64,000 nucleotides of DNA, taken from contig NC_081409.1 of the NCBI RefSeq assembly GCF_030272615.1, positions 532,560,291-532,624,290 of the forward strand, given 5' to 3'. The notes under the pieces are model-generated. The model saw only the letters and a program-made list of their open reading frames with translations, searched no databases and was not told the DNA's origin. How positions within the stretch are numbered: position 1 is the stretch's first letter; each line of letters starts with the position of its first letter. This document shows, piece by piece, positions 1 through 11,941 of this stretch. This DNA comes from Cryptomeria japonica. Lineage: Eukaryota; Streptophyta; Pinopsida; Cupressales; Cupressaceae. Made by a program: the position numbers and the translations under genes.

Positions 1-2087
1 TTTAACTAATATGACAATGTTCATTTGTTAAGATAAAGAGGTGAGTAACTAACAGAAGTTCATCCATTAGATTTACAATTTAGGTATTATGACAAGTTAA
101 TTCCATAATTGATATCCATTCATTACATTCAAAATATAAGCTTTATGACAAGTTAATCCAATAATTGTAACCTAGCGAGATTCTTCCCATGCTTACTTCT
201 TTTCATTTAACATTAACAAAATACTTTTCATAATCACATTTTCAATATTTTATGACCCTAATTACTACATTTAACAAGAGGACTTTATTCATGCATTCAA
301 GAAATAACTTCATTAAATTCCCATTAAACACTTACAAAATGCATCCATACATGCTAGCACTACGAATAAAATGGGTGGAACAAAAGCATTATATAACACA
401 TATATGATCTCGGAGTTCACCCCTAAAGGGCTACATCTCTGGGTCTGCTCAATTGCAAGACCCCTTTGGCATTTAATATAGTTAGGATTACATAAGTTTC
501 ATGTCTTTTACATCTTTGCCATTTAGGCGAACTCATCCACTATACAGCAACCACCTCGGTCAATAATTACATAGTGATCCCTTTTTAGAAGCGGATCCAA
601 TTGAACACATCAAAAAACAAATATAGATTCTCTTGTTTGACGGTACCCTAACTAGGGACTTGACCGACTTATGACCAAACACAAGCAACCAGTCGACAGG
701 GTCCTAACAACCTATCAGGGTCATGTTCCTACTTTAAACATTGCGATTACAACAATTTTGAACCATGCACAATCATTAACCGGAAATTTCATTATCTTCT
801 CATGTTGATTTAAACATCTAAATAGGTTATTTAATCCTTAGATATTCATCATTGACATGCTGGTTTAAATACAATACTCTAGTCCCCTCTCTAGTAACAC
901 AAAAATTACCCTTTACAAAAAGGAACAAAATACATTAAAAGTAAATAAGGAAATGGGAAAACATCTCCCAATGAATTTAAGTTCCCTTGCATACATTTTA
1001 AAAATAATTTCACCATTCGATTATTCCATTAGCATATATATATGAGTCCCAGTATTTACCAACTTAAATAGATAATAAGAAATAATACATCATTCAACAA
1101 TTATAAATTTAATGGAAATCATTGCTATATTGGGACCAATGATTAATGTATAATTAATAATATATGCTAATTAGTTATTATCTAAATTAACATATATATT
1201 AATCTTTTTTATTAATTATTACTTGCTAGTAATATAAATCTAAATCCAAACTTTAATAATAACAAATATATTACTTTTAATATATTTATATTATTATTTT
1301 AATTTTGTTTTATTTTCACTAAACTAAATTTATTAAAAATTAAAAAAAAAAAAAAAGAGAGGGCGGTCAAACCCTAGGACGGTTTTGCCCTAGCCGCCAG
1401 GCCTATGGCCACCATGGTGGACGCAGCCCCTTTGGCCTCCACACACAGTGGAGCCAGGGTTGCTATGGCCGCCATGGGGGTCGCAGCCCCTTCGGTCTCC
1501 ACTCTGTGGAACCGGGGGTTGTTGCGGTCGTCATGGGTGTCGTAGCCCCTTCGGCCGCCACTTTGTGGAACTGGGGGTTGATGCGGCTGCCATGGCATCG
1601 TAGCCCCTTCGACCACCACTTTGTGGAGCCGAGTGGCTATGGGGAGCAGTAGGGGAGGGTGCGGGTTGAGCTTCGGCTCCCCACCCCCCGAAAACTCCAA
1701 ATTTCCCTTTTTTTTTTTTTTGTTTATTTCCAGTTTTGACTTGAATGGAAAAAAAATAAATACACATAAACGAAATAACCAAAAGAAAATGTAAAACCCC
1801 CATTATCCATTTATCACAATCATAGACATATTTTTTTGTTTTCTAGAATGTTCAAAACAATATAATGGGAAAATATTATCAACTAGATCATGATTCTCAA
1901 ATACCCAAATGGATTTAATCCCATTTATCTACTCTTTTTTTTTTTTTCTTTTAATCTTGACCTGAAACAAGAAATATTACCAAAACCAAAACTTAAATCT
2001 AAGAGCATTCTTGGGTATATAAAAAAAAAAATAGCATTTCATGAAGATCCACCAAATGCCATTTTTACTTTGATTTAGCAAAGAAAC
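1..2087. other. AT-rich flank, probably part of a large LTR
   Basis: No gene is seen. The stretch is strongly AT-rich, with a short direct repeat (TTATGACAAGTTAAT, near 89 and 149) and moderately GC-rich patches around 400-760 and 1340-1700. Together with 6283-7609, from which it is separated by an inserted element, it may be the body of one very large LTR. The right end of that LTR, GGGGCATTACA at 7609, resembles the end of the repeat at 34483-38418. The left boundary lies outside the window, so this is an inference. Confidence 0.35.
1395..1640. repeat. GC-rich tandem repeat, about 60 bp x 4
   Basis: The marker GCAGCCCC or GTAGCCCC recurs at 1423, 1483, 1542 and 1600, a period of 58-60 bp. 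Each unit also carries a variant of CACTTTGTGGAACCGGGGGTTG. It is an island of high GC in very AT-rich DNA. Minus-strand open frames across it reflect the repeat and are not convincing genes. Confidence 0.75.
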
Positions 2088-2555
2088 TGTGAGATTTTGC
2101 CAAGATCAAGAGGCAATGGAAAGCATAAATAAGAGAGACAAAATATATGATAGAAATAAATTGTATTCTATCAAGATGAAAATGCTGATCAATTGGATCA
2201 TCAATCGTTGTTATTTATATAATGAATATGAGCCTTCTTATATAGGCAAGGCTATATGGATATGTGAGCACACAAACATGATATGTGGCTCAATAAGAAA
2301 TAAGGGTAGGTAAGAAATAGGTGTGGGTAGGTAGGAGAAACAATATAATATTCCACATGAGGTGGATCACCCACTGAATGTGGAGTGTAACAACAAGATC
2401 ACACCATAAAAGGTGGAAATTCTCCTACACACACTATCCTAATGTGGCACAAACACCCAAGTGTCTCATACCCAAACTACTATGAAATGCATGTACCTAA
2501 GTAAACTTAAGTAAGGTGTAATAATATCCAAGATGAATAATTATTTACACCAACA
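2088..2555 (-). repeat. 3' LTR of Gag-protease element copy 1
   Basis: 468 bp, ending in the inverted dinucleotides TG and CA, and matching 5815-6282 end to end. On the minus strand it is preceded by the polypurine tract CTTAAGGGGGG (2556-2566). A TATA-like CCTATATAAG lies at 2237-2246 on the minus strand. Confidence 0.94.
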
Positions 2556-2897
2556 CCCCCCTTAAGTGAAACTTAGGGGAATGCACTTAAGTCTACAATG
2601 CAACTAAGCAATGCAAGATGGGTCTTGGCTATGAGGCCATGTTAGGTACCCATGTACAAATGCAAATGCATGAAAACCAATGTAAAGAAATCTCTCACAA
2701 AGTGGGGAAAGAGAGAAAAACCCAATGGGAAAAAACCCTCCCCCAAAAAAGAGATGAAAACTAGATACAAAGAACTCTCATAGAAGTATGTGAAGGACAA
2801 AACCCCATGTGAGGAAAAATCCCCCCCCATATGAGAGAAGAAGAAGAAAGACTAGGAAGCCCCCCCTCAATCTGGAATCAACACCAATGATAGAAGC

Positions 2898-4982
2898 TCA
2901 AAGATGAATGAAGAAACTGCTCCATGAACGTCGAACCACGTTCCTCCCCTTAGGAAGAAACAAAACCAAAGGTGAATCCAAAAAGTCTCCCCAACCATGA
3001 AGGGAAGATGAAGCAAAAATACTCATGATGAAAGGAATCTCTGAAAACTGCTCAAGTGTCCCCATGTCAATGCTGAAAGGTACCCCCTCCAAAGGTGGTA
3101 AACTGTGCCACACTGCTGAAAAAGGCACTCCAAGATCTAGTGGAGATGGATGTAGAACATGTCCCAAAGACTCATATGTCTCCTCAAAAGATAAAGAGAC
3201 CTCCTCCAAGTGTTGTACAAATGTATCCACAATCATGTCAACCTCTAAAGATTGACCATGTAGAGAATGCACAAGAGGGTCAGAGTGATCCCTCACAACA
3301 ATCAAAGAAGGATCATCTTCATCAAAGAGAAGATGAATGTCATCAATGGTGTCTCCCAAATCTGCAATGTAGGAGTCCACAAACAAACCTGCAATGTTTG
3401 TCAAGTAGGTATCCCAATCAATTGAAGCTGGAAGACATGAAATATCCTGCTGCACTGAATCATAAGAAGGCAAAACTGTTGCACTAGCTTCATCATCAGG
3501 TGCAATAGGTGGTGTGATATCAATAGAAGGAGATGAAATCCAAGGCTCAAGAATGGGGTCACATGTGAGAATCCCCAAGTTCAAATGCCCAAAGTTCTCC
3601 TCAAAATTTGAATCATCAACATAGGAAGAACCAACCTTATCAATAGGACCAAAATCTGAAAAAGAGTACAACCGAGATGCATGATCAACCACCCCAGTCG
3701 CAATGATAGCTCCACTCTCCAAGTCTCTAATGATAACTGAATCAGGTGTGAACTCCACAGTTTTCCTAGTTGCCCCATGTATGATTTGATAGATGGAAAG
3801 AAGATTATTTGTCAAGTGGGGTACACACAACACATCATTGAAGGAGTTATTCCCAATGGCAATATATCCTTTCCCAATCACATCCATGTATGTATGATTT
3901 CCCATCAAAATCTGTGGCATGTGGCAAGGCTCAAATGTAGAAAACATAGACTGCAAAGATTCCATATGATGAGAAGCCCCTAAATCTAGAAGCCATCTCC
4001 CTGAATCATGACTTGTAGTAGCACAAAGAGCTTGTCCCTTTCCTTTATCTATCCCAAAAGAGTGATCCTTTCCTTTATCCTTGGAAGAAGAAGTTGATGT
4101 AGACATTCTAGAAGGTAGGTTGATTCTATTCTTCTCAAGAAGATTCTTCAACTCATCAATATCCTTCTTATAACAATGATGTTCATCATGTCCTGACTTC
4201 TTGCAATATCCACAAAAAAGATTGTCCTTATATGACTTCCTCTTAGGTGAGAATGGTGAATCACCTTGTTGTGGAGAGGAAGATTGTGCTCCATCTTGTT
4301 GTGGTTTAGACTTAGGTTGCTTTTGATTCTTACTTTGATTCCCTTTGTTAGCCACCAAAGCTTGTGACTTTGAAGATTTGAGAATCCCCATCGTGGTCAA
4401 CTTAGACTGCTCAAGTATCAACATCTCCATGAATGAATCAAATGAGGGACAAGTGTATGAGGAACCTTGAGCTAACCTATGAGTGTGAAAGCTAGATACA
4501 AAGGTTACATACTCTGAAGGAAGCTTGTCCAACAAGTTATAAACCAATTGAGCATCCTTTTTGTCAATTCCACAATCCTTTAGCTTTGCTCTTAGCTCAG
4601 TTGCTTTTGTGACATAATCTTGGATTGTATCAAAATCCTTGGGATCCAAAGTTGTGAGTTCACTATCAAGCTTATAGCCCTTAATCTCATCAACTTGACC
4701 ATACAATTTCTTAAAAATATCCCAAGCCTCTTTAATTGTTGTACACTTATCAATGTGAAAAATGAGGTCATTTGATACATACTTTCTAAGAGTTCCAAGT
4801 GCCATAGCATTCTTAGTAAGCCATTCAATTTGAGTATTAGGATCAGCCTTAGGATCAGGTGGTGCTGTAATAGTTTCATTTATATAATGAATGAGTCCTT
4901 TTTCCATTAGTTTACTCCATGCCTTAATTTTTCGTGATGCATAATTATGAGGAGTTAAAAGTGGAAATTTAGGAGAACCCAT
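2898..4982 (-). CDS. Gag-protease polyprotein with acidic tail (Copia-type, no integrase/RT)
   Basis: An intact frame of about 694 residues from the ATG at 4982, which starts MGSPKFPLLTPHNY. An upstream in-frame ATG at 5030 is possible but less Gag-like. Residues 1-200 are a Copia Gag of the UBN2/DUF4219 type. A CCHC zinc knuckle (CGYCKKSGHDEHHC) sits near residue 260. A pepsin-like protease follows with the active site written DLGAS where the family has DSGAS, so the Ser next to the catalytic Asp is changed. A remnant of the pre-integrase motif (FGHLN) then runs straight into a roughly 240-residue Asp/Glu-rich tail rather than integrase. The tail is shared with the second family copy, so it is a family trait and not local damage. 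Gag would form the particle, and the missing enzymes would have to come from another element. Confidence 0.88.
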   Translation of the reverse strand: MGSPKFPLLTPHNYASRKIKAWSKLMEKGLIHYINETITAPPDPKADPNTQIEWLTKNAMALGTLRKYVSNDLIFHIDKCTTIKEAWDIFKKLYGQVDEIKGYKLDSELTTLDPKDFDTIQDYVTKATELRAKLKDCGIDKKDAQLVYNLLDKLPSEYVTFVSSFHTHRLAQGSSYTCPSFDSFMEMLILEQSKLTTMGILKSSKSQALVANKGNQSKNQKQPKSKPQQDGAQSSSPQQGDSPFSPKRKSYKDNLFCGYCKKSGHDEHHCYKKDIDELKNLLEKNRINLPSRMSTSTSSSKDKGKDHSFGIDKGKGQALCATTSHDSGRWLLDLGASHHMESLQSMFSTFEPCHMPQILMGNHTYMDVIGKGYIAIGNNSFNDVLCVPHLTNNLLSIYQIIHGATRKTVEFTPDSVIIRDLESGAIIATGVVDHASRLYSFSDFGPIDKVGSSYVDDSNFEENFGHLNLGILTCDPILEPWISSPSIDITPPIAPDDEASATVLPSYDSVQQDISCLPASIDWDTYLTNIAGLFVDSYIADLGDTIDDIHLLFDEDDPSLIVVRDHSDPLVHSLHGQSLEVDMIVDTFVQHLEEVSLSFEETYESLGHVLHPSPLDLGVPFSAVWHSLPPLEGVPFSIDMGTLEQFSEIPFIMSIFASSSLHGWGDFLDSPLVLFLPKGRNVVRRSWSSFFIHL

Positions 4983-5800
4983 AGCACCAAAATAAAAAAA
5001 CACAAGATAGAGAGAGGCACAATCACACAAGACACCCCCCCAAAATACTCAATCAAGAAATCCCCCCAAAATGGTGATTTTGGCACTTTATACTTAGTGC
5101 GTATACAATGGGCCACTTGCAAAACAAGGCAAAGTGGACTTCTGATTTTAATTTACAACTTTTCAAAATGACATCTAAGAGACTTCAACAAATATTGCTA
5201 GTGATCTAAACTGAGATCCAAGCAAAATGCAACTACCAAATATGCCAAAAATGGCCAAATATTGAAAGTATAATTTCTACGTAAAATTACTGCAAACAGG
5301 TGGCATATTATGAAAGTAGATGAAAAAATATGCACTTTCAAAAAAAATGGCACTTGAAAATGAGTCCATATGAGCCCAAACGAAGCCTCCAAAGTTGTAA
5401 AAATTGAGAATTCACGATTTCCACAAAACCTATATCTGAAAATCAGAAACCTCCTATACCACTGTATAGATCATGAAATTCTACCCCAAAACAAAAAAAA
5501 TTGCTTGGAAAAATGAGTCCAAATGAGTGAGATATCACTATTTGAAAATTGCCTACAAAATTATTATTTCTGGAAAATTTCCGCCGCAGTGTCAAACTTC
5601 AAATGCCTCTAGATTTGGCCTCCGAAGTCCGATTTGGATGAAACAAAAGGCAAAACTAACTTTCTTGGACCTCCTAAATCCAATGGTCACCTTAGATTTG
5701 ACCCATCAAGCTTGAATAAAAACCTACAATAGAAAGATCCAAAATGCAAACCCCAAATAGCATCAAATTTCTCTCAATTGGCAAACCAATGACGCTCTAA
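4983..5800 (-). other. Leader of Gag-protease element copy 1
   Basis: About 820 bp between the primer site and the Gag start, without a convincing gene. Its left third (5030-5150) matches the corresponding part of copy 2 (2201x-22120), including the phrase GGCCACTTGCAAAACAAGGC. Copy 2 carries a further GC-rich segment that this copy lacks. Confidence 0.6.
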
Positions 5801-5814
5801 TGGTTCTGATACCA
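5801..5814 (-). promoter_or_regulatory. Primer binding site, initiator-Met tRNA
   Basis: The minus strand reads TGGTATCAGAACCA immediately beside the 5' LTR. This is the usual plant Copia/Gypsy primer site for tRNA-iMet (TGGTATCAGAGC) with one change. It fixes the orientation of the element. Confidence 0.9.
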
Positions 5815-6282
5815 TGTGAGATTTTGCCAAGATCAAGAGTCAATGGAAAGCATAAATAAGAGAGACAAAATATTTGATAGAAATAAACCGTATTCTACCA
5901 AGATGAAAATACTGATCAACTGGATTATCAATCATTGTTATTTATATAATGAATATGAGCCTTCTTATATAGGCAAGGCTATATGGATATGTGAGCACAC
6001 AAACATGACATGTGGCTCAATAAGAAATAAGGGTAGGTAGGAAATAGGTGTGGGTAGGTAGGAGAAATAATATAATATTCCATATGAGGTGGATCACCCA
6101 CTGAATGTGGAGTGTAACAACAAGATCACACCATAAAAGGTGGAAATTCTCCTACACACACTATCCCAATGTGGCACAAACACCCAAGTGTCTCATACCC
6201 AAACTACTATGAAATGCGTGTACCTTAGTAAACTTAAGTAAGGTGTAATAATATCCAAGATGATTAATTATTTACACCAACA
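5815..6282 (-). repeat. 5' LTR of Gag-protease element copy 1
   Basis: 468 bp with TG...CA ends, next to the primer site. A TATA-like CCTATATAAG at 5964-5973 (minus strand), followed by GAAGGCTCATATTC, is the probable core promoter. The same box is present in all four LTRs of this family in the window. Confidence 0.94.
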
Positions 6283-7609
6283 AAAACAAAAAGGAAAAAC
6301 CAGGATCCTACCTCTTTAGCATTCCTGGTAAGATTCGAAGAAGAGCCCCCAACCTGCAGCTGTAGAAATTCATCCTTGCCAAAATCCCCAAATCACTATC
6401 CCAATATTTTTCTTTTCCAAAAATTCAACAACCCCCAAAAATATTTTTCAACCTAGGTTAAATGGGAACCAATTTTGACCTAATTTCTAATTTCAAAATT
6501 TAAGCCCTTTTAAAATAAAAAGAAATAATAATTCTTTTCAACTACTAAATTAATTTAACTTGATTTTCAAATTTATATACTTCTCTCTTATTTAATCTTA
6601 ATTTTAATTTCTCAATATTAATTAAGCCAATGTTTATATTTCGAACTATTGACAAGGGTAAAGTATTTAAATTAAATTAATTTCCAAAATCAATCTTTTA
6701 CACTATCAAACTTTACAAATTAAAAAATGATTTTCTTTAAATAATAAAATTTACCCTTTCTTTTCTAAAATGCAAGAGTGGTTAAATTAATTATATTTCA
6801 AATAACTTTAAATATTTCCTTGTTTTTTAAAATGCATAAACTAATTAAATTCATTATTTAAAACTAACCATTAAATTAAATTCGCTACAACATAAATAAA
6901 GCGATCCTTTTAATTAATGATTAATCACCTAAAAGAAACCTATTTATTTTGATTTCTCAACTACTAATGCGTAAATGAACACATTAATTCAAATTACATA
7001 CTTAAGCTTGCTACAAATATAAATAAAGTGATCTCTTAAATTAACGATTAATCATATAAAAGAAAACTATCTATTTTAAATTTCTCAATTACTAATGCGT
7101 ACATTTAAATACTTAGGATAACATACTCCATTTACCACACGCAAGGCACACAAACCAAGAAAGTCCACCAATCACACGACAAAGGAACCCTACGGACCAC
7201 ACATGACACTCACCTAATCATGGCTAAGGCAAGACAAGAGTTTTATGACCACCTAATCCAAATCCTAAGGATGAAGGGGGTATACTCAACCCTGCGAATC
7301 CTGATGGAGGTGAACCTTGCACCTAGTCGGTATAGTACCTACAATCTCCTACAACCATGAGTCACGCAAGCATACATATATATACATATTCAATGAAGGC
7401 ATTAGCTCGAGATTTATAACAAGAATTAGGGAATAATTACATTTACACAAGCATCGATGCAAAAGCACAATAATAGGTATGCACAATTATTTATATTATC
7501 TAATCTACAACATTACATCATGGTTAAATCAATCATTCAAGAATGCCACATAGGAAGTCAACCAAGGTCAAATGGGTTTTACAAGGCCAACTAGGGTAGG
7601 GGCATTACA
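6283..7609. other. AT-rich sequence ending in an LTR-like terminus
   Basis: No gene. The AT-rich part (6420-7135) gives way to a mixed region with short CACACA runs. It ends at CTAGGGTAGGGGCATTACA (7609). That terminus parallels TCTAGGAGGGACACTACA at 38418, which suggests the right end of a related large LTR. From 7610 to 7642 there is a short unassigned spacer. Confidence 0.4.
6884..7135. repeat. Diverged 126 bp tandem duplication
   Basis: GCTACAACATAAATAAAG at 6884 and GCTACAAATATAAATAAAG at 7010 open two similar units. Both units contain a GATTAATCA-type core and end near ACTAATGCGTA. Two copies are visible. Confidence 0.6.
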
Positions 7610-7852
7610 TGTTCTAACTTCTTAATTTATAATAGATACCCTTGATAGTCCTGAAAATGACTATGCAAAATTTGGTGTCTTTGAAAATGTTTTGTCATTT
7701 TGAATTAATGTTGCTCTCTGTGTTACCCTCAGGGTTTAAGGTTCTTAGGTTTAGATGTTCCCAGGTGAGCCTTTTATTTTAAAACCTAAAGCATGTTATA
7801 TTTCTTCATTACCTATTTACCTAAACTTTAGGGTCTTTTCCATCATCGGAAA

Positions 7853-8633
7853 TGATGTAGGAGCATCCCTGGTTAACAACAATCTTGCATCAACCAAAGA
7901 CATTTTCCTTTCTATTTTGTTTTCTGTTTACAGTTTTAGTTTTCCTTTTTGTGTGTCCCAGTTTTGGCTAACTGGATCTTATGGAGTTGGATTCTACTTG
8001 AAGACTTGATCATCTTTCTTTCTTTTATACCACATCTCATTTGGATCACTTATAGGCAAGATATCGCTACCGGTTGTTGTTTTGTCACTGATTGCTTGAG
8101 ACCTATTCTGGTGATCTACCAAAACCCATTCTAAAGCTTGCGGAGCCTTGAACATTGATTTTGATGTTCCTTGGTGTGTGGCTGACCTTTTTTCCCGCAA
8201 TCTACATTTCATCCTTTAGATTTTCTGGAGGAATCTCTTGGCGGAGGTCAACCCTGTTTATTTTGCACGTTAGGTCTTGTTCTTTGGGTTTTGATCCTTT
8301 TTGGGCCAACTGGATCCTTTGGATTGATATATATATTTGTAATCATGTTTTAGAATGCAATCAATTTAGAATCAATCAGAGTATCAGATAGATAGACTGT
8401 GCCTAGAAGATACATCTTTCAATTCAAGGTCTTGGTCATGACCTCTTCTACTAGGCCTGTGTGCTGGTATGTTGTAACCCGGTTGTTACCAATTGGATGT
8501 AATCAAATTTCATGCAATAAAATTATCTATTATGCATTACCTTCATCATATCTATGTGTTTCCATTGTGTTTACTCTTGCTAATTGGTCCAAATTGATCT
8601 CCTTGAGGTCCCTCCTCACCGGTAACTGCTTCA
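7853..8633 (+). repeat. 5' LTR of the chromovirus
   Basis: 781 bp. It starts TGATGTAGGAGCATCCC and ends GGTAACTGCTTCA, two bases before the primer site. It matches 13305-14108. Short open frames inside it are chance. Confidence 0.92.
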
Positions 8634-8635
8634 AG

Positions 8636-8651
8636 TGGTATCAGAGCGAAG
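8636..8651 (+). promoter_or_regulatory. Primer binding site, initiator-Met tRNA
   Basis: TGGTATCAGAGCGAAG, a full match to the standard plant iMet primer site, two bases after the 5' LTR. Confidence 0.95.
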
Positions 8652-8743
8652 TTTCATTCTGGAGGTTGTGTGTCCTAAATTTTGTTTTCTAGGGTGACAA
8701 ATTGTAGATCTGACCTACAATTGCAGAGGACTAGCATGAATCG

Positions 8744-9807
8744 ATGGTGCGAAGAGGAACTAGGAATGGTGGAGCATGTGGGAATGTAGACCTTGGTGTG
8801 ATGGAGATGTTGCAAGGAATAGCAGCCCGGTTAGAAGCCAATGTAGACAGCCCAAAGAAGAGGTCAATATATCAAAGATGTGAGTGAAGATGAAGAAGAA
8901 GAAGGCCTGACAGAACAAGTAAACCTCTCAGTGGTTGATCTAGATGAAGAAAGGTTTTTAAGGGTTTTGAGTAGGGAGAACACTAAACTTCATTTTACCC
9001 CACAGGAATATGATAGAAAGTTAGACTTAGATGAATTGATGGATTGGATCTCAGAGATGGAGAAGTATTTTGATTTTGAAAACAATGCAAAGGAGAGGAA
9101 GGTGAAATATGACTGTACTGGGTTGAAAGGTCATGCATCTCTTTGGTGGGAGTATTTGTAAGTTGACAGATAGAGAAGAGGTAAAGAAAAGATTAAGACA
9201 TGGGATTGGATGATTGCTAAGTTGAAATTGAAGTTTTTACCGACAAATTATCAAGTGGATTTGTTCTGGAAGTTGCAAAATTTGAGATAGAAGGAATCTA
9301 GTGTGAAGGAGTACACTGAAGTATTTTACAAGCTGAACATCAGATCTAGACATGTTGATGATGAATTTAAACAAATTGCAAGATATTTGAATGGATTACA
9401 AATGTCTATACAAGATGAGCTCAGCATGATCAAATTGGAGAGTGTTGAAGAGGCTTACCAATATGCATTAAAGGCTAAAGAGAAATTGAACAAAAGACAT
9501 GAGCAAAGACATAGAGGTAGAGGTGGAAGGTTTATCAGAGGAAGATATACCCAAGGAAGAGGATATACCAGAGGAAGAGGAACCAATACAGATCAGAAAA
9601 AGGATAAAGAAGAGAGAAAAGAAGGTAATTCATACTAGAAGGATGATAGAAATTTCTACTAGAGGAGAGATCCAGATGGTTACCAGAATGAGAACTTTGG
9701 AAGACAATATAAGAGGACACTTAGAGGAACCTTCTTTAAGTGTGGAGGAGAAAGACACTATGCATTTGAGTGTAAGAAGACATAGGCTACCGAAAGAACA
9801 ACAGTAG
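8744..9807 (+). pseudogene. Chromovirus gag relic
   Basis: It begins at the ATG at 8744 (MVRRGTRNGG). That frame stops near 8880, and coding resumes in another frame through 9161 and 9303-9638. The retrotransposon Gag core is clear: LDELMDWISEMEKYF, then GLKGHASLWWEYL, then VKEYTEVFYKLNIRS. A basic Arg/Gly-rich stretch follows (about 9500-9600). A zinc knuckle at about 9723-9775 has lost its first Cys (FFKCGGERHYAFEC where the family has CX2CX4HX4C). At least three frame breaks are present. Confidence 0.88.
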
Positions 9808-9929
9808 TGTAAGAAAACCCCACCAGATCAGATAATAAACTAAAAGATGGAGAACTATTGATGATGAGGAGAGCTTTATGTCATACCAGATGAGATGAAG
9901 AGTCCTTGCAGAGGAAGAATTTGTTCAAG

Positions 9930-11760
9930 ACTAGATGTAAGGTATGCAATAAGTGTTGTACAGTTGTTATTGATAGTGGTATTTCAGTTAATCTTGTTTT
10001 AGAAGAGATGGTGAATAAATTGAAATTGGAGAGATTGAAAAACCCTAAGCCTTATTAGATAGTATTGATTCAGGATGAACATAGTTGTTAGTAAGTGAAT
10101 AGTGCTTGGTGAAATTGAAAATTGGGAATTATCACAATGAATTTTTGTGTGATATTATGCCTATGGATATTTGTCATCTTTTTGTTGGGAAGACCTTGGT
10201 AGTTTGATAGACATGCAATACATGATGGGAGGAAGAATACATGCACAATTGTGGCCAATGGGATGAAGAAAACCTTGTTACCTTTGGAGGAACATTTGAA
10301 GAATGAAGTCTACACAAATGCTAGGATTTGTTTAGTAGACGGAAGGAAATTCATGGATGGACTAAGACATGAAAATGTTTGTTTTTCCTTAATTCCTAAG
10401 AAGACTGAGAGACCAGAACTGGAAGGAGAGAACCCGAAAGAGATAAAATATTTGTCAATAGAATATGAGGACATGATTTTAGATAATGTACTTGATGGAT
10501 TGCCACCTGTGAGAAGTATTATTCATTGCATGGACTTGGTTCTCGGAGCTAGTTTTCCTAACAAAGCTACACACCGGTTGACACCGATGGAGAATGAAGA
10601 ACTAAATAGACAAGTGCAGGAGATTTTGAAGAAAGGTTTGATCAGGGAGAGTCTGATCCCTTGTTCAGTACTAGTAGTATTAGCACCTAAGAATAATGGA
10701 GAGTGGAGAATGTGTACCGATTCCAGAGCAATAAAAAATATCACAGTGAAATACCAGTTTCCTTTGCCTAGGATGGATGACATAATGGATTGTTTGAGTG
10801 GAAAAATACTTTACAAAGATAGATTTGAAGAGTGGATTTCATTAGATTAGGATCAGAGAAGGTGATGAGTGGAAGACAAAATTTAAGACAAACAAAGGAC
10901 TATATGAATGGTTGGTGATACCTTTTGGATTGACTAATGCATCGAGTAATTTCATGAGGTTGATGAATGAGGTATTGAAGAAATTCTTGGGTAAGTTTGT
11001 TATTGTGTATTTGGGTGACATTTTGATTTTCAGTAAAACAAGAGAGGAGTATTTGTTGCAGTTAAGACAAGTTTTGCAGAGGTTGAGAGAAGAAATGTCA
11101 ATGATCAATATCAAGAAGTGTACTTTCATAAAGGATGAGTTAGTCTATTTAGGATTTGTGATATTTGAGGATGGTTTGAAGATAGACCCTGAGAAAGTGA
11201 AATCCATTGTTGAGTGGCCTACACTAGAAAGCAATGGGGAGGTAAGATAATTTCATGGATTGGCTAGTTCTTATTGAAAGTTTATCAAAAATTCAGTTCA
11301 GTTTGTAACCCCATGACTGAGACCATGAGAGGAGATCGGAAGGAATTCAAGTAGACCATGAGAGAAAAAAAAAGTTTTGAATTGTTAAAGCAGAAAGTAA
11401 CAAAGTAGCTTGTGTTAGCTTTACCAGATTTCAATAAAGTATTTCAAGTGGATTGTGATGCAAGTGGAACAATAATAGGAGCAGTCTTGAGTCAAGAGGG
11501 AAGAGTAGTAGCCTATTTCAGTGAGAAATTGAATGATACCCGAAATAGATATTCAGTGTATGATCAGTAATTCTATGCCATAATTCAAGCCTTGAAGAAA
11601 TGGAGACACTACTTGTTGTCTAAGGAGTTTGTGTTGTATATAGATCATCAAGCTTTGCAGTAATTGAATAGTCAGAGTAAGTTGAATCAAAGACATATTA
11701 CATGGGTAGAATCTTGCAGAGTTACACCTTTGTGTTGAAGCATAGAAGTGGAAAATCTAA
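9930..11760 (+). pseudogene. Chromovirus protease, reverse transcriptase and RNase H relic
   Basis: The protease active site VIDSG is at about 9966-9980. The reverse transcriptase runs from about 10500 to 11250 and shows the palm motif as YLGDILIFS (11008-11034). The first catalytic Asp of YLDD is replaced by Gly, which alone would abolish activity. RNase H follows (FQVDCDASG near 11450, IDHQALQ near 11640). Stops occur at about 10848, 11248, 11568 and 11660. The surviving open pieces are 10251-10850, 10912-11250 and 11702-11941. Confidence 0.88.
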
Positions 11761-11941
11761 CAAAGTTGTTGATGCATTGAGTAGGAGAAGGAATTCATTG
11801 ACAGAGATGAGAGTTACGGTATTAGGTTTTGAAGATTTGAAGACCTTGTATGATGAAGACCCAGATTTTACAGAACCATGGAAAGCATGTAGAGAACCGG
11901 TTATGGTTGATAGGAGAAAATGGTTAGATTATTTCATTTAG

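Larger units (their letters stand above)
2088..6282 (-). mobile_element. Non-autonomous Copia-type Gag-protease LTR element, copy 1
   Basis: A complete 4,195 bp element in minus orientation. It has two 468 bp LTRs (TGTTGG...TCACA on the minus strand), an initiator-Met primer site abutting the 5' LTR, and a polypurine tract CTTAAGGGGGG abutting the 3' LTR. The flanks GAAAC (2083-2087) and AAAAC (6283-6287) form an imperfect 5 bp target duplication. Counting by eye, the LTRs differ at about 17 of 468 positions, mostly transitions. The interior codes for Gag and protease only, with no integrase, reverse transcriptase or RNase H. It resembles published plant TR-GAG elements but also keeps a protease. 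A second family member lies at 19016-23848. Confidence 0.93.

Noticed and set aside
1374-1803. Minus-strand open frames across the GC-rich island
   Set aside because: They follow a 60 bp tandem repeat and the translations are low-complexity. The repeat itself explains them.
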